A stretch of 64,000 bases of DNA from PALG01 sp964495885. Its GTDB lineage: Bacteria > Bacteroidota > Bacteroidia > Flavobacteriales > Flavobacteriaceae. Where the stretch lies: assembly GCA_964495885.1 (NCBI GenBank), contig CAZBWO010000001.1, forward strand, positions 367,915-431,914. The letters are read 5' to 3'. The position numbers were made by a program, and so were the translations under genes. The notes beneath the pieces were generated by a model. It saw nothing but the letters and a program-made list of their open reading frames with translations, was not told where the DNA came from and made no database searches. The first letter of the stretch is position 1, and each line of letters opens with the position of its first letter. This document shows, one piece after another, positions 8,242-16,624 of this stretch.

Positions 8242-10913
8242 GTATCGGCAATATTTGGTTGAAGCCAGTTCTGGGCTTCCTCATATGGTATTTTTTTTCG
8301 TTCGGCAAAATCCTTTACTTGGTCTTCTGTGATTTTTCCAAGTCCGAAGTACCTTGCCTCTGGATTGGCAAAATAATAGCCAGAAACCGAAGCTGTTGGC
8401 CACATGGCCAAGCTTTCAGTAAGTGTAACGCCTATGTTTTTTTCTACTTGTAGCAATTCCCAAATGGTATTCTTTTCCAAGTGGTCTGGACAGGCAGGAT
8501 AACCCGGTGCAGGGCGGATCCCTGTATAGGCTTCAGCAATTAATTCTTCGTTTTTAAAATGTTCCTCAGACGCGTATCCCCATTGTTCCTTTCGGACTTT
8601 TTCATGAAGCCATTCAGCGAATGCTTCCGCAAGTCTGTCTGCCAAAGCTTTAACCATGATGGCATGATAATCATCGTGTTGTGCTTCAAACTTACGGGCA
8701 AGATCCTGGGCACCAAAACCTGCGGAAACACAAAAACATCCAACATAATCCTGCATACCAGATTCCTTTGGCGCTATGAAATCTGCAAGTGCCAAGTTAG
8801 GTCTTCCAGCTGCTTTCGCACTTTGTTGACGCAATGTTCTAAAGTGGTATTCTTTGGAAAGATGGGTCAGTTCGATATCGTCATCATTTACTGTATTGGC
8901 AGGAAATAATCCAAAAACTGCTTTGGCTTTTAGCAATTTCTGATCAATAATTTTAGTGAGCATTTTAAGTGCATCTTGGTACAATTCTGAAGCTTGATTC
9001 CCAACCACCTCATCACTTAGAATATTTGGAAACTTACCATGTAAATCCCAACTTCTAAAAAATGGAGTCCAATCTATGTAATCCTTCAATTCCTTCATGT
9101 CTAAATTTTCAATGACATGAACACCCAGTTTATTTGGGGTTTTAATTTCCGAAGGCGTAAAAGAAAACCTTCCTTTATTTTTCCTTGCTTCCTGCAGGGA
9201 AATATAAGTTTTGGTTCGTTGACGCTTCAGGAATTTTTCACGAAATTCTTCATATTCATTTTTTAGCGCTTCTTTGTATGTCTCCTTTTTATGTTGCTGC
9301 AATAACTGATTTACCACTGTAACCGCCCTGGAAGCATCAGTTACGTGTGCAACGGTTTGGGTATATTCTGGATCAATTTTTACTGCAGTATGTGCTTTAC
9401 TGGTCGTTGCACCTCCTATGAGCAAAGGGACTTTAAACTGTTGCCGCTGCATTTCCTTTGCCAGAAATACCATCTCGTCCAATGAAGGAGTAATGAGTCC
9501 GCTCAAGCCTATAATATCTACATTTTCTTCCTTGGCAGTGGCGATAATTTTTTCTGGAGGCACCATCACGCCCAAATCAATGATTTCATAATTATTACAG
9601 GCCAAAACAACAGATACAATATTCTTTCCAATATCATGTACATCCCCTTTTACAGTGGCCATAAGGATTTTACCATTTGCTCTTGTAGTTACATCCTTTT
9701 CAGATTCAATATAGGGAAGCAGATAGGCCACTGCTTTTTTCATGACTCTTGCGCTTTTAACTACCTGCGGAAGAAACATTTTTCCACTGCCAAACAAATC
9801 ACCTACCACATTCATTCCTGTCATTAAGGGACCTTCAATAACTTCAATAGGTCTGGAAACATTTTTGCGGGCTTCCTCTACATCTTCTTCAATATATGTA
9901 TCGATTCCTTTCACCAATGCCCTAGTAATGCGTTCCTGAAGTGGCTCAGACCGCCATGTCTCTTCTTTTTTGGTCTGGTTTGTTGTACCCTTTACCGTTT
10001 CGGCGAAAGCCAAAAGACGCTCCGTAGCATCTTCTCTTCTATTTAAAATTACATCCTCTACATGCTCCAGTAAATCCTTTGGAATATCATCATAGACTGT
10101 TAACATGGCAGGGTTCACGATGCCCATATTCATTCCAGCCTTGATGGCATGGTACAAAAACACCGAATGCATAGCCTCTCGTACGGTATTATTTCCACGG
10201 AAACTAAACGACACATTACTCACTCCCCCACTAGCACTGCAATACGGTAGATTCTCCCGAACCCATCGGGTAGCTTCTATGAAATCAGTGGCATTGGTGC
10301 GATGCTCCTCCATCCCTGTCGCTACCGGAAAAATATTTAAGTCGAAAATGATATCCTCCGGCGGAAAATTTGCAGTGCGCACTAATAAATGGTAGGATCT
10401 TTCAGCAATTTCAATTCGTCTTTGATAACTATCTGCCTGCCCTTTTTCATCAAAAGCCATGACAATGACAGCGGCTCCGTAGCGTCTAATTTGCTTGGCC
10501 TGACGAAGGAATTCTTCTTCCCCTTCCTTCAAACTAATAGAATTTACCACACATTTCCCCTGTACTACCTGCAAGCCTGCCTCAATAATTTCCCATTTAG
10601 AACTATCAATCATAATAGGAATTCGGGCGATATCGGGTTCGGCCATGACAAGATTTAAAAATTGTACCATGGCATGTTTCCCATCAATAAGGCCATCATC
10701 CATATTCACATCCAAAATCTGGGCACCTCCTTCAACTTGATGACGGGCAATTGAAAGGGCTTCTTCAAAATTTTCCTCCTGAATCAATTTCAAAAACCGT
10801 TTGGATCCCGCTACATTGGTACGTTCCCCTACATTAATGAAGTTGCTCTCTGGGGTAATAACCAAAGGCTCTAAGCCGGAAAGTTGCAAATATCTATTGG
10901 TTTTACGCATCAT
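8238..10913 (-). CDS. metH: Cobalamin-dependent methionine synthase, C-terminal module (split MetH)
   Basis: An 891-residue protein with the pterin-binding barrel (FINVGERTNVAGSKRF at 25-40), the cobalamin-binding domain with D424-x-H426-x-x-G and the reactivation domain (RPAPGYPACPDH near the C-terminus). It lacks the homocysteine barrel, which is encoded separately at 11850-12881; a two-gene MetH is common in Bacteroidota. The complete enzyme transfers the methyl group from methyl-THF to homocysteine through B12. An unrelated PLP enzyme gene is inserted between the two halves. Two consecutive ATG codons (10911-10913 and 10908-10910) can serve as start. Confidence 0.95.
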   Translation of the reverse strand: MMRKTNRYLQLSGLEPLVITPESNFINVGERTNVAGSKRFLKLIQEENFEEALSIARHQVEGGAQILDVNMDDGLIDGKHAMVQFLNLVMAEPDIARIPIMIDSSKWEIIEAGLQVVQGKCVVNSISLKEGEEEFLRQAKQIRRYGAAVIVMAFDEKGQADSYQRRIEIAERSYHLLVRTANFPPEDIIFDLNIFPVATGMEEHRTNATDFIEATRWVRENLPYCSASGGVSNVSFSFRGNNTVREAMHSVFLYHAIKAGMNMGIVNPAMLTVYDDIPKDLLEHVEDVILNRREDATERLLAFAETVKGTTNQTKKEETWRSEPLQERITRALVKGIDTYIEEDVEEARKNVSRPIEVIEGPLMTGMNVVGDLFGSGKMFLPQVVKSARVMKKAVAYLLPYIESEKDVTTRANGKILMATVKGDVHDIGKNIVSVVLACNNYEIIDLGVMVPPEKIIATAKEENVDIIGLSGLITPSLDEMVFLAKEMQRQQFKVPLLIGGATTSKAHTAVKIDPEYTQTVAHVTDASRAVTVVNQLLQQHKKETYKEALKNEYEEFREKFLKRQRTKTYISLQEARKNKGRFSFTPSEIKTPNKLGVHVIENLDMKELKDYIDWTPFFRSWDLHGKFPNILSDEVVGNQASELYQDALKMLTKIIDQKLLKAKAVFGLFPANTVNDDDIELTHLSKEYHFRTLRQQSAKAAGRPNLALADFIAPKESGMQDYVGCFCVSAGFGAQDLARKFEAQHDDYHAIMVKALADRLAEAFAEWLHEKVRKEQWGYASEEHFKNEELIAEAYTGIRPAPGYPACPDHLEKNTIWELLQVEKNIGVTLTESLAMWPTASVSGYYFANPEARYFGLGKITEDQVKDFAERKKIPYEEAQNWLQPNIADT

Positions 10914-11853
10914 TAAAAGGTAGTTTGGTAAGATCTACATTTCCTCCCGAAAGGATAATCCCTACTTTTTTTCCTGAAAATATTTTTGGTTCTTTTAGCA
11001 CTGCGGCAAGGGCAACTGCCGAAGAAGGCTCTACCACTATTTTCATACGCTCCCACACGAGTTTCATTGCCGCGATGATTTCTGTTTCCGTAACCCTAAT
11101 TATTTGGGAAACATGCTCTTTAATAATGGGGAAGTTCACATCACCCAACTGAGTTTTAAGTCCGTCTGCAATAGTATCCCCACCATCATTATTTTGTATC
11201 TGCCCTAATTGCAGCGAACGAAAAGCATCGTCTACTGCCAATGGTTCAGCACCAAGCACTTTACAATCATTTCCAAAAAAATAAGCAGCTAATGCAGTTC
11301 CTGCCAATAAGCCTCCTCCCCCAACAGGCGTAATTATCTGATTTAAATTTGACACTTCCTGAAGCAACTCTACCGTTGCAGTGGCATTACCCAAAATCAC
11401 TTCGATTTGGTTGGAAGGATGTAAGAAAGTAGCCCCAGTTTCTTTTACAACTTGATTGGCCATAGCTTCCCTCGCTGCCAAGGTAGCTTCACAAATAATT
11501 ACTTTTGCTTCATAGCCTTTTACGGCTTCCCGTTTAACCAAAGGTGCATTATTGGGCATGACAATGTAGGCTTTCACTCTTAGCTGTTTTGCTGCCAAGG
11601 CAACCGCTTGGCCAAAATTACCTGAGGAATGGGTAACCACCCCTTTTCTCTTTTGTGCTTCGGAAAGTTGCAAAATGGCATGTACCGCTCCACGCATTTT
11701 AAAAGCTCCCATTTTCTGAAAGTTCTCACACTTAAAAAACAGTTCTGCATCAGAAAGTTTATTTAATGTTTCTGAAGTAAGCACTGGAGTTTTATGTACC
11801 CAAGGGGCAACTATTTCACAAGCTTTTTCTATCTGTTGTTTTGCAGGCTTCAT
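10903..11853 (-). CDS. Fold-type II PLP enzyme, serine racemase / threonine dehydratase-like
   Basis: A 316-residue PLP-dependent enzyme of the serine racemase/threonine dehydratase family. The PLP lysine is K52 in FKMRGA, the phosphate loop is GGGGLLAG near 178-185, and SSGNFGQ (76-82) is the substrate loop. There is no C-terminal regulatory domain, unlike the 420-residue IlvA also present in this window. It overlaps the upstream homocysteine methyltransferase gene by ATGA (4 bases) and the downstream metH gene by 11 bases, so it is embedded tightly between the two halves of MetH. It may act on serine or threonine as racemase or deaminase; the exact substrate cannot be read from sequence. 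Confidence 0.85.
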   Translation of the reverse strand: MKPAKQQIEKACEIVAPWVHKTPVLTSETLNKLSDAELFFKCENFQKMGAFKMRGAVHAILQLSEAQKRKGVVTHSSGNFGQAVALAAKQLRVKAYIVMPNNAPLVKREAVKGYEAKVIICEATLAAREAMANQVVKETGATFLHPSNQIEVILGNATATVELLQEVSNLNQIITPVGGGGLLAGTALAAYFFGNDCKVLGAEPLAVDDAFRSLQLGQIQNNDGGDTIADGLKTQLGDVNFPIIKEHVSQIIRVTETEIIAAMKLVWERMKIVVEPSSAVALAAVLKEPKIFSGKKVGIILSGGNVDLTKLPFNDA

Positions 11854-12881
11854 ATAACTTCTTTTGTAAGTTGAAAAGGTCTAGGCGTATACTTTTCCGT
11901 TACTTTTGCAATGGCTTCAACATGGGCTGGGGTGGTTCCACAGCATCCACCAATGATATTGACCACCTGTTTCTCTAAATATTCTTCCACCTGCTTTGCC
12001 ATGATTTGCGGACTTTGATCATATTCCCCAAATGCATTGGGAAGTCCTGCGTTGGGATAAGCAGAAACCGCAAAGTTGGTCCGTTGGGCTACCGTTTCCA
12101 AATGAGGGGTGAGTTGTTTGGCTCCTAAAGCACAGTTAAACCCTACACTCAATAACGGAATATGTGAAATGGAAATCAAAAAAGCCTCTGCTGTCTGCCC
12201 AGAGAGTGTCCTTCCTGAGGCATCGGTTATGGTTCCGCTCACCATGACAGGAATATTTAGGTTTTTTTCTTCCTTAACTTCTTCAATAGCAAAAAGAGCT
12301 GCTTTCGCATTAAGGGTATCAAATATGGTTTCTACCAACAATACATCTACCCCACCATCTACCAAGGCCACCACTTGCTCTTTGTAAGCCGCACGAAGCG
12401 CTTCAAAGGAGATGGCTCTATACCCAGGATTATTCACGTCAGGGGAGAGACTTGCCGTTTTATTGGTAGGGCCAATAGCCCCCGCTACAAATCTTGGTTT
12501 ATGTGGTTCCTTCTCTGTAAAGGATTGCGCCACTTTTTTGGCAATCTTTGCAGATTCCAAATTCATTTCATACACATACTCTTGCATATCATAGTCTGCC
12601 ATGGCAATGGATGTTCCAGAAAATGTATTGGTTTCTACAATATCTGCTCCAGCTTCAAAATATTTACGATGCACTTCGGCAATCGCTTCGGGCTGAGTAA
12701 TAGATAAAATATCATTATTCCCTTTTAGAGGTTTATGGAAATCCTTAAAACGGGTACCGCGAAAATCTTCTTCCGTGAATTTATATTGCTGAAGCATGGT
12801 CCCCATGGCTCCATCCAATATTAAAATACGTTCCTGTAAAATAGTTTCTAATCGATGCACAATACAATCTGTCTTCAGCAA
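11850..12881 (-). CDS. metH: Homocysteine S-methyltransferase module of split MetH
   Basis: A 343-residue zinc-dependent barrel that activates homocysteine. DGAMGTMLQ near the start, GFNCALGA and the zinc-binding GGCCGTTPAHV near the C-terminus are all present. There is no ATG in a sensible position: the frame opens with a TTG (12879-12881) lying in the loop of a small hairpin (CTTCAG / CTGAAG, 12873-12888). A GTG at 12858-12860 is the other option, and a stop closes the frame just upstream. It follows a SAM-I riboswitch and is first in the operon metH(N), PLP enzyme, metH(C), metF. Confidence 0.92.
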   Translation of the reverse strand: MLKTDCIVHRLETILQERILILDGAMGTMLQQYKFTEEDFRGTRFKDFHKPLKGNNDILSITQPEAIAEVHRKYFEAGADIVETNTFSGTSIAMADYDMQEYVYEMNLESAKIAKKVAQSFTEKEPHKPRFVAGAIGPTNKTASLSPDVNNPGYRAISFEALRAAYKEQVVALVDGGVDVLLVETIFDTLNAKAALFAIEEVKEEKNLNIPVMVSGTITDASGRTLSGQTAEAFLISISHIPLLSVGFNCALGAKQLTPHLETVAQRTNFAVSAYPNAGLPNAFGEYDQSPQIMAKQVEEYLEKQVVNIIGGCCGTTPAHVEAIAKVTEKYTPRPFQLTKEVI

Positions 12882-12930
12882 ACTGAAGTAATTAATAAAG
12901 TTATCGAAAGAAAAGGGAATAATACTGGGT

Positions 12931-13031
12931 GTTATCTATTCCAACAATGGATAGAACGTAGCACCTTCTCTGCAGGAGCAAAGGGTTGCTAAGGCTTCAC
13001 AGGGTCTATTCCCTCCGCCTTTCTTGATAAC
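12931..13031 (-). promoter_or_regulatory. SAM-I (S-box) riboswitch upstream of metH
   Basis: On the minus strand the sequence begins TTATCAAGAAAGGCGGAGGG and continues through GAAGCCTTAGCAACC and GAAGGTGCTA to a closing ATAAC that pairs with the opening GTTAT (P1). These are the conserved S-box blocks in the right order and spacing. It should switch off the metH-metF operon when S-adenosylmethionine is high. No strong terminator follows it. A small hairpin over the TTG start (12873-12888) suggests that the output may be on translation. Confidence 0.92.
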
Positions 13032-13101
13032 AATTAAAAAGTAAATGAACTGGTACAAAGTAAAGGCATAAAAATGGCTTTACCAATTTTAAAGGCAAAA
13101 T

Positions 13102-13731
13102 CTATTTGAAATGTATGCCACACTCCCTGTTTTCTAAAGCTTTTACAGGGTCAAAATAATCAAACTCCAACGGTAGGTTATTGGATTTTATATAGCTTTC
13201 TAATTCTTTATCTGAATAATGAAAGAACGGACTTACCTTTAAAATCCCCTCCTTACTAAAACTAAAGACCCCTAATCCCTTACGATGTTCTGTTTGGTGT
13301 TTTCTAATGTTAGTGAACCAAACATCTGGTTGGTATTTCTTAAAAGCCCTATCAAAAGGTTCCAATTTTACTTTCTCTGAAAAAACTGCGTGATTGGGAT
13401 TGTCTAAAGCTGGCAAACCTATGGTATTTTTTAAATAAGCTGTTGTGTATTTGGGAACAAAAATATCTAAATTTAAGGATAGTTCTTTTCGTAAATACTG
13501 AACATGAGCATAGGTGGCATCTGTATTAAAACCTGTGTCACACCAAATAACGGGAAGGCTATTTTGCACATCTGTACAAGCATGTAGCAGAGCGGCAGCG
13601 TATGGACCAAAACTTGTGGTAATAACTGGTTTTTTAGCAATTTGCAATGCAAAACTTATGATCTCTGAAGGATCTTCATACCGCACATTCTCATTGAATA
13701 ACGCAACATTTTTAGGCGTAACTTCTTTCAT
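13102..13731 (-). CDS. cysH: Phosphoadenosine phosphosulfate reductase family protein
   Basis: A 209-residue reductase of the CysH family that reduces activated sulfate to sulfite. The PP-loop-like TTSFGPYAA block lies near 38-46, and the catalytic Cys is in the C-terminal ECGIHF (about 203-208). The CC/CxxC cysteines of 4Fe-4S APS reductases are missing, so a PAPS-type enzyme is more likely. It is the last gene of the operon that begins with the cystathionine synthase gene behind the second SAM-I riboswitch. The usual partners (cysD, cysN, sulfite reductase) are not in this window. Confidence 0.88.
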   Translation of the reverse strand: MKEVTPKNVALFNENVRYEDPSEIISFALQIAKKPVITTSFGPYAAALLHACTDVQNSLPVIWCDTGFNTDATYAHVQYLRKELSLNLDIFVPKYTTAYLKNTIGLPALDNPNHAVFSEKVKLEPFDRAFKKYQPDVWFTNIRKHQTEHRKGLGVFSFSKEGILKVSPFFHYSDKELESYIKSNNLPLEFDYFDPVKALENRECGIHFK

Positions 13732-13814
13732 AAACTAATATCCCATAGATTTAGTAGAGTGAACAAACTTAAAACTTTTATTTGACATGGGCGATAGCAT
13801 TTCTTCATGAATTT

Positions 13815-14225
13815 TTAGGCAATAAAATCTTCCAGGGTTGTTTTTTCAAGAATAGACAACGTGTTATCCCGTACTTGAATCATTAGATTATGCACATCAC
13901 AAGTTGCTTCATCTGGACAATCCCCACACTTTTCGTAGAAATTAAGACTTACGCAAGGGACCATGGCAATAGGACCTTCCAAACATCTATAAAATGCAGC
14001 CACTGGGATTTTTCTGGATTTTTCCAATAAGTAATATCCACCTCCCTTTCCCTTTTTGGAACCTAAATATCCTGCTTTCCTTAAGGTTAGAAGAATACTT
14101 TCCAGAAACTTCTGGGATATATTTTCGGCTTCGGCAATAGTGGAAATCTGTACGGGATCACTATTGGGTCGTTTTGCCAAAAAGCTCAAAGCTTTAAGTC
14201 CGTATTTGGTTTTTCTGGAAAGCAT
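13815..14225 (-). CDS. Rrf2-family transcriptional regulator
   Basis: A 136-residue Rrf2 protein. The winged-helix half begins MLSRKTKYGLKAL, with the recognition region around ISTIAEAENISQKFLESIL. The C-terminal half carries a cysteine cluster (Cys91, 100, 103, 109, plus Cys81) that in IscR-type members binds an Fe-S cluster. Bacteroidota homologues often sit beside cysteine and sulfate assimilation genes, and CymR is the Firmicutes counterpart. Its position directly before cysH, in a SAM-controlled operon, suggests that it senses sulfur or cysteine status; the ligand is an inference. Confidence 0.88.
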   Translation of the reverse strand: MLSRKTKYGLKALSFLAKRPNSDPVQISTIAEAENISQKFLESILLTLRKAGYLGSKKGKGGGYYLLEKSRKIPVAAFYRCLEGPIAMVPCVSLNFYEKCGDCPDEATCDVHNLMIQVRDNTLSILEKTTLEDFIA

Positions 14226-14234
14226 TCCCTAAAG

Positions 14235-14660
14235 TTACAATTTTGTTCCGTTTAGAATCACTTCATACGTTATTTTCACAGAATTTTCCAAGGTGATGGA
14301 TACCGAACAATAATTTTCAAAACTTAATTTAGCTGCCCGCAACGCTTTGGCCGGAAGGATTTCCCCTTCCAAAAATACCTTTACATGAATAGCTTTGAAC
14401 GGTTTGGCATTTCGGACTTCGGTGCGCTCCCCTTCTACCTCAACGTGGTAGGAAGTAACAATTTGCCTTTGCTTTTTCAGCACATAAATAATATCTATTG
14501 CGTTGCAACCCCCAACAGACATTAACAGGAGCTCCATGGGACTCACACCATCTACTTCGGCATCTTCGGAAGCCTTGTGATCTATATAAACAGGAGTGTC
14601 CCTAGAGCCTTTAGCCTCTAGTCTGTAATCATCATTAATACGGTTTAAGGTAACTTTCAT
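14235..14660 (-). CDS. OsmC/Ohr-family protein
   Basis: A 141-residue OsmC-fold protein. Both catalytic cysteines of the family are present, one in SVGGCNAID (about 50-58) and one in ENYCSVSITL (about 115-124). Members reduce organic peroxides with thiols, or serve less defined thiol roles (YhfA type). The gene is 9 bases from the Rrf2 gene and 9 bases from the ProC-like gene in the methionine/sulfur operon, a setting that fits a thiol-related function. Confidence 0.88.
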   Translation of the reverse strand: MKVTLNRINDDYRLEAKGSRDTPVYIDHKASEDAEVDGVSPMELLLMSVGGCNAIDIIYVLKKQRQIVTSYHVEVEGERTEVRNAKPFKAIHVKVFLEGEILPAKALRAAKLSFENYCSVSITLENSVKITYEVILNGTKL

Positions 14661-14669
14661 AGGATATTT

Positions 14670-15464
14670 TTAGGAGTTAATTTCTTTATAGGAAGTGACA
14701 ATACCTCTAATTAAAGCAGAACTGAACCCATAATGCTCCATTTCATTTAATCCAGCAATGGTGCAGCCTTTTGGGGTTGTTACTTTATCAATTTCCTGTT
14801 CGGGGTGTTGTCCTTTTTGTATGAGCAAGCTGGTTGCCCCAAGCACCGTCTGATTTACAATAGTGGATGCTGTTTCTGCATTAAATCCAATTTGAATTCC
14901 ACCTTGTGTCATCGCCCTCATAAACCGAAGGACAAAGGCTATTCCACAAGCTCCTAAAACAGTAGCAGCATCCATTAAATTGTCATCAATTTCCACGGTT
15001 GCGCCCAAGGTTTCAAAGATTTGATTTACGGTTTCTTTTGATGCAACATCTGTTACTTTCGTTGAAATACAGGTGATGGATTCCCCCACCGAAGAAGCCG
15101 TATTAGGCATGGCGCGAAATAGTTTTGGTTTACTGGAGAGTCTTGTGGAAATTTCTTCCAAAGAAACCCCGCTTACCAATGAAACCAACACATGATTCTC
15201 GGTTACAAATTCATCGATACTGCCAAGTACCACATCCAAATGATGAGGCTTTACCGCTAAAAGTATTAATGCTGTGTTGCGAACAGCATCTACATTATTT
15301 GAGGTTAGGTGCACCCCTTTTTCTGCAAAATGCATTACCCCTTTCAACTGACGTTTGGTTGCCCAAAGTTCATGTTCGGAAAAAGAGGGGTCTGAGAGCA
15401 TCCCTTCTAAAAGGGATACACCCAAATTTCCCAACCCAATAATTCCAATACTTTTATTTTTCAT
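14670..15464 (-). CDS. proC: Pyrroline-5-carboxylate reductase-like protein
   Basis: A 264-residue NAD(P)-dependent reductase. The Rossmann motif IIGLGNLG lies at 8-15, LLAVKPHH near 69, FRAMPNTASSVGES near 115, and the C-terminal dimerisation helices contain GATSLL and TTPKGCTIAGLNEME. Family members make proline from pyrroline-5-carboxylate. Its place 2 bases downstream of homoserine dehydrogenase, inside a SAM-riboswitch operon, is unusual for a proline gene. A different imine substrate, or a second proC paralogue elsewhere in the genome, should be considered. Confidence 0.82.
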   Translation of the reverse strand: MKNKSIGIIGLGNLGVSLLEGMLSDPSFSEHELWATKRQLKGVMHFAEKGVHLTSNNVDAVRNTALILLAVKPHHLDVVLGSIDEFVTENHVLVSLVSGVSLEEISTRLSSKPKLFRAMPNTASSVGESITCISTKVTDVASKETVNQIFETLGATVEIDDNLMDAATVLGACGIAFVLRFMRAMTQGGIQIGFNAETASTIVNQTVLGATSLLIQKGQHPEQEIDKVTTPKGCTIAGLNEMEHYGFSSALIRGIVTSYKEINS

Positions 15465-15466
15465 GG

Positions 15467-16624
15467 TTAACTTTTTTCACTTATACGAAGGATATCCCCA
15501 AAAACCCCACGAGCTGTTACTTTTGCACCAGCACCGGCACCTTGAATCACTATAGGCTTATCCCCGTAACTGTTTGTGTAAATTTCAAATAAGGAATCGG
15601 TTCCCTGTAATTGTCCCAAAGGACTATCCCGTTTTACTGAAACTAATCCCACAGAAAGGTGGGCTCCATGTTCATCCATTAATTCTCCTTTAAGATCTGC
15701 CACATAACGGAGCACCTCCCCTTCACGCAATCCTTTCTTTTTGATTTGGAAGGGTACATCAAACACTTCAATTTTGTCAAAAAATTCAGGTAATGGAATC
15801 TTCCGTAGTTCCTTCGGGATGAGATTCTGTACAGAAACATCTTCCATTTCGTTATGCAAATCCAATTCCCTGGCTAAGATAAGAAGTTTTCTGGCCACAT
15901 CCTTACCACCTAAATCTTCCCTGGGGTCTGGCTCTGTATACCCCAAGGTAACTGCTTTCCGCAACAGCGCACTAAAAGAAATGGCTGTTTCTGAAAACTC
16001 ATTACACAAAAAGCTTAAGGAACCCGAGAAAACACCCCGAATACGTGTGATATTCTCGCCAGATAAATGTAAAAGCCTTATGGTATCAATCAATGGTAAC
16101 CCTGCACCCACATTGGTTTCGTATAAATATTCTTTTGTGTGTGCAGTTAGTTTTTGTCGCAAAAAGGTATAGAAATCCAATGATAAGGTGTTCGCTATTT
16201 TATTGGAAGAAACCAAATGAAACCCATGTTCCACAAATAATGGGTATTGTACCGCTAAAGCATTGGAAGCCGTATTATCTACCAATACAAGATTGCCCAG
16301 TTGATGTTCCTTCGCATATTGTATTACCTTGAACACATCATTAACCTGTCTACTTTTGTTCAATTGCTCTTCCCAATTATCAAGTTTGCTTTCTCCTAAG
16401 AGCATTGTTTTAGAGTTGGCAATGCAAAATATTTCCAGATTCAAGGAGCGTCTTTTCAGAATTTCTTCTTGTCGTTCGAGCAATTGTGCAATAAGCTGGC
16501 TCCCAACGTTTCCGCATCCAAAAATTGCTAGGTGAATCGTTTTCTGCCGAAGGCTTCCCAATTGTATCCGTTGGGAAGAAGAAATTTCTACTGCTGTACT
16601 CATTGTCCTGAAGTTTGTACCCAA
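15467..16624 (-). CDS. Stand-alone homoserine dehydrogenase
   Basis: A 385-residue enzyme that reduces aspartate semialdehyde to homoserine. The NAD(P) motif FGCGNVGSQL is at about 34-44, and ETNVGAGLPLIDT, GYTEPDPREDLGGKDVARK and GAGAGAKVTARGVFGDILR follow the family order. It resembles the dehydrogenase half of the thrA product at 26263-28701 but has no aspartokinase. Its start lies 25 bases inside the end of the upstream cystathionine synthase gene. Being under a SAM riboswitch, it probably supplies homoserine to methionine, while thrA serves threonine and isoleucine. Confidence 0.92.
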   Translation of the reverse strand: MGTNFRTMSTAVEISSSQRIQLGSLRQKTIHLAIFGCGNVGSQLIAQLLERQEEILKRRSLNLEIFCIANSKTMLLGESKLDNWEEQLNKSRQVNDVFKVIQYAKEHQLGNLVLVDNTASNALAVQYPLFVEHGFHLVSSNKIANTLSLDFYTFLRQKLTAHTKEYLYETNVGAGLPLIDTIRLLHLSGENITRIRGVFSGSLSFLCNEFSETAISFSALLRKAVTLGYTEPDPREDLGGKDVARKLLILARELDLHNEMEDVSVQNLIPKELRKIPLPEFFDKIEVFDVPFQIKKKGLREGEVLRYVADLKGELMDEHGAHLSVGLVSVKRDSPLGQLQGTDSLFEIYTNSYGDKPIVIQGAGAGAKVTARGVFGDILRISEKS

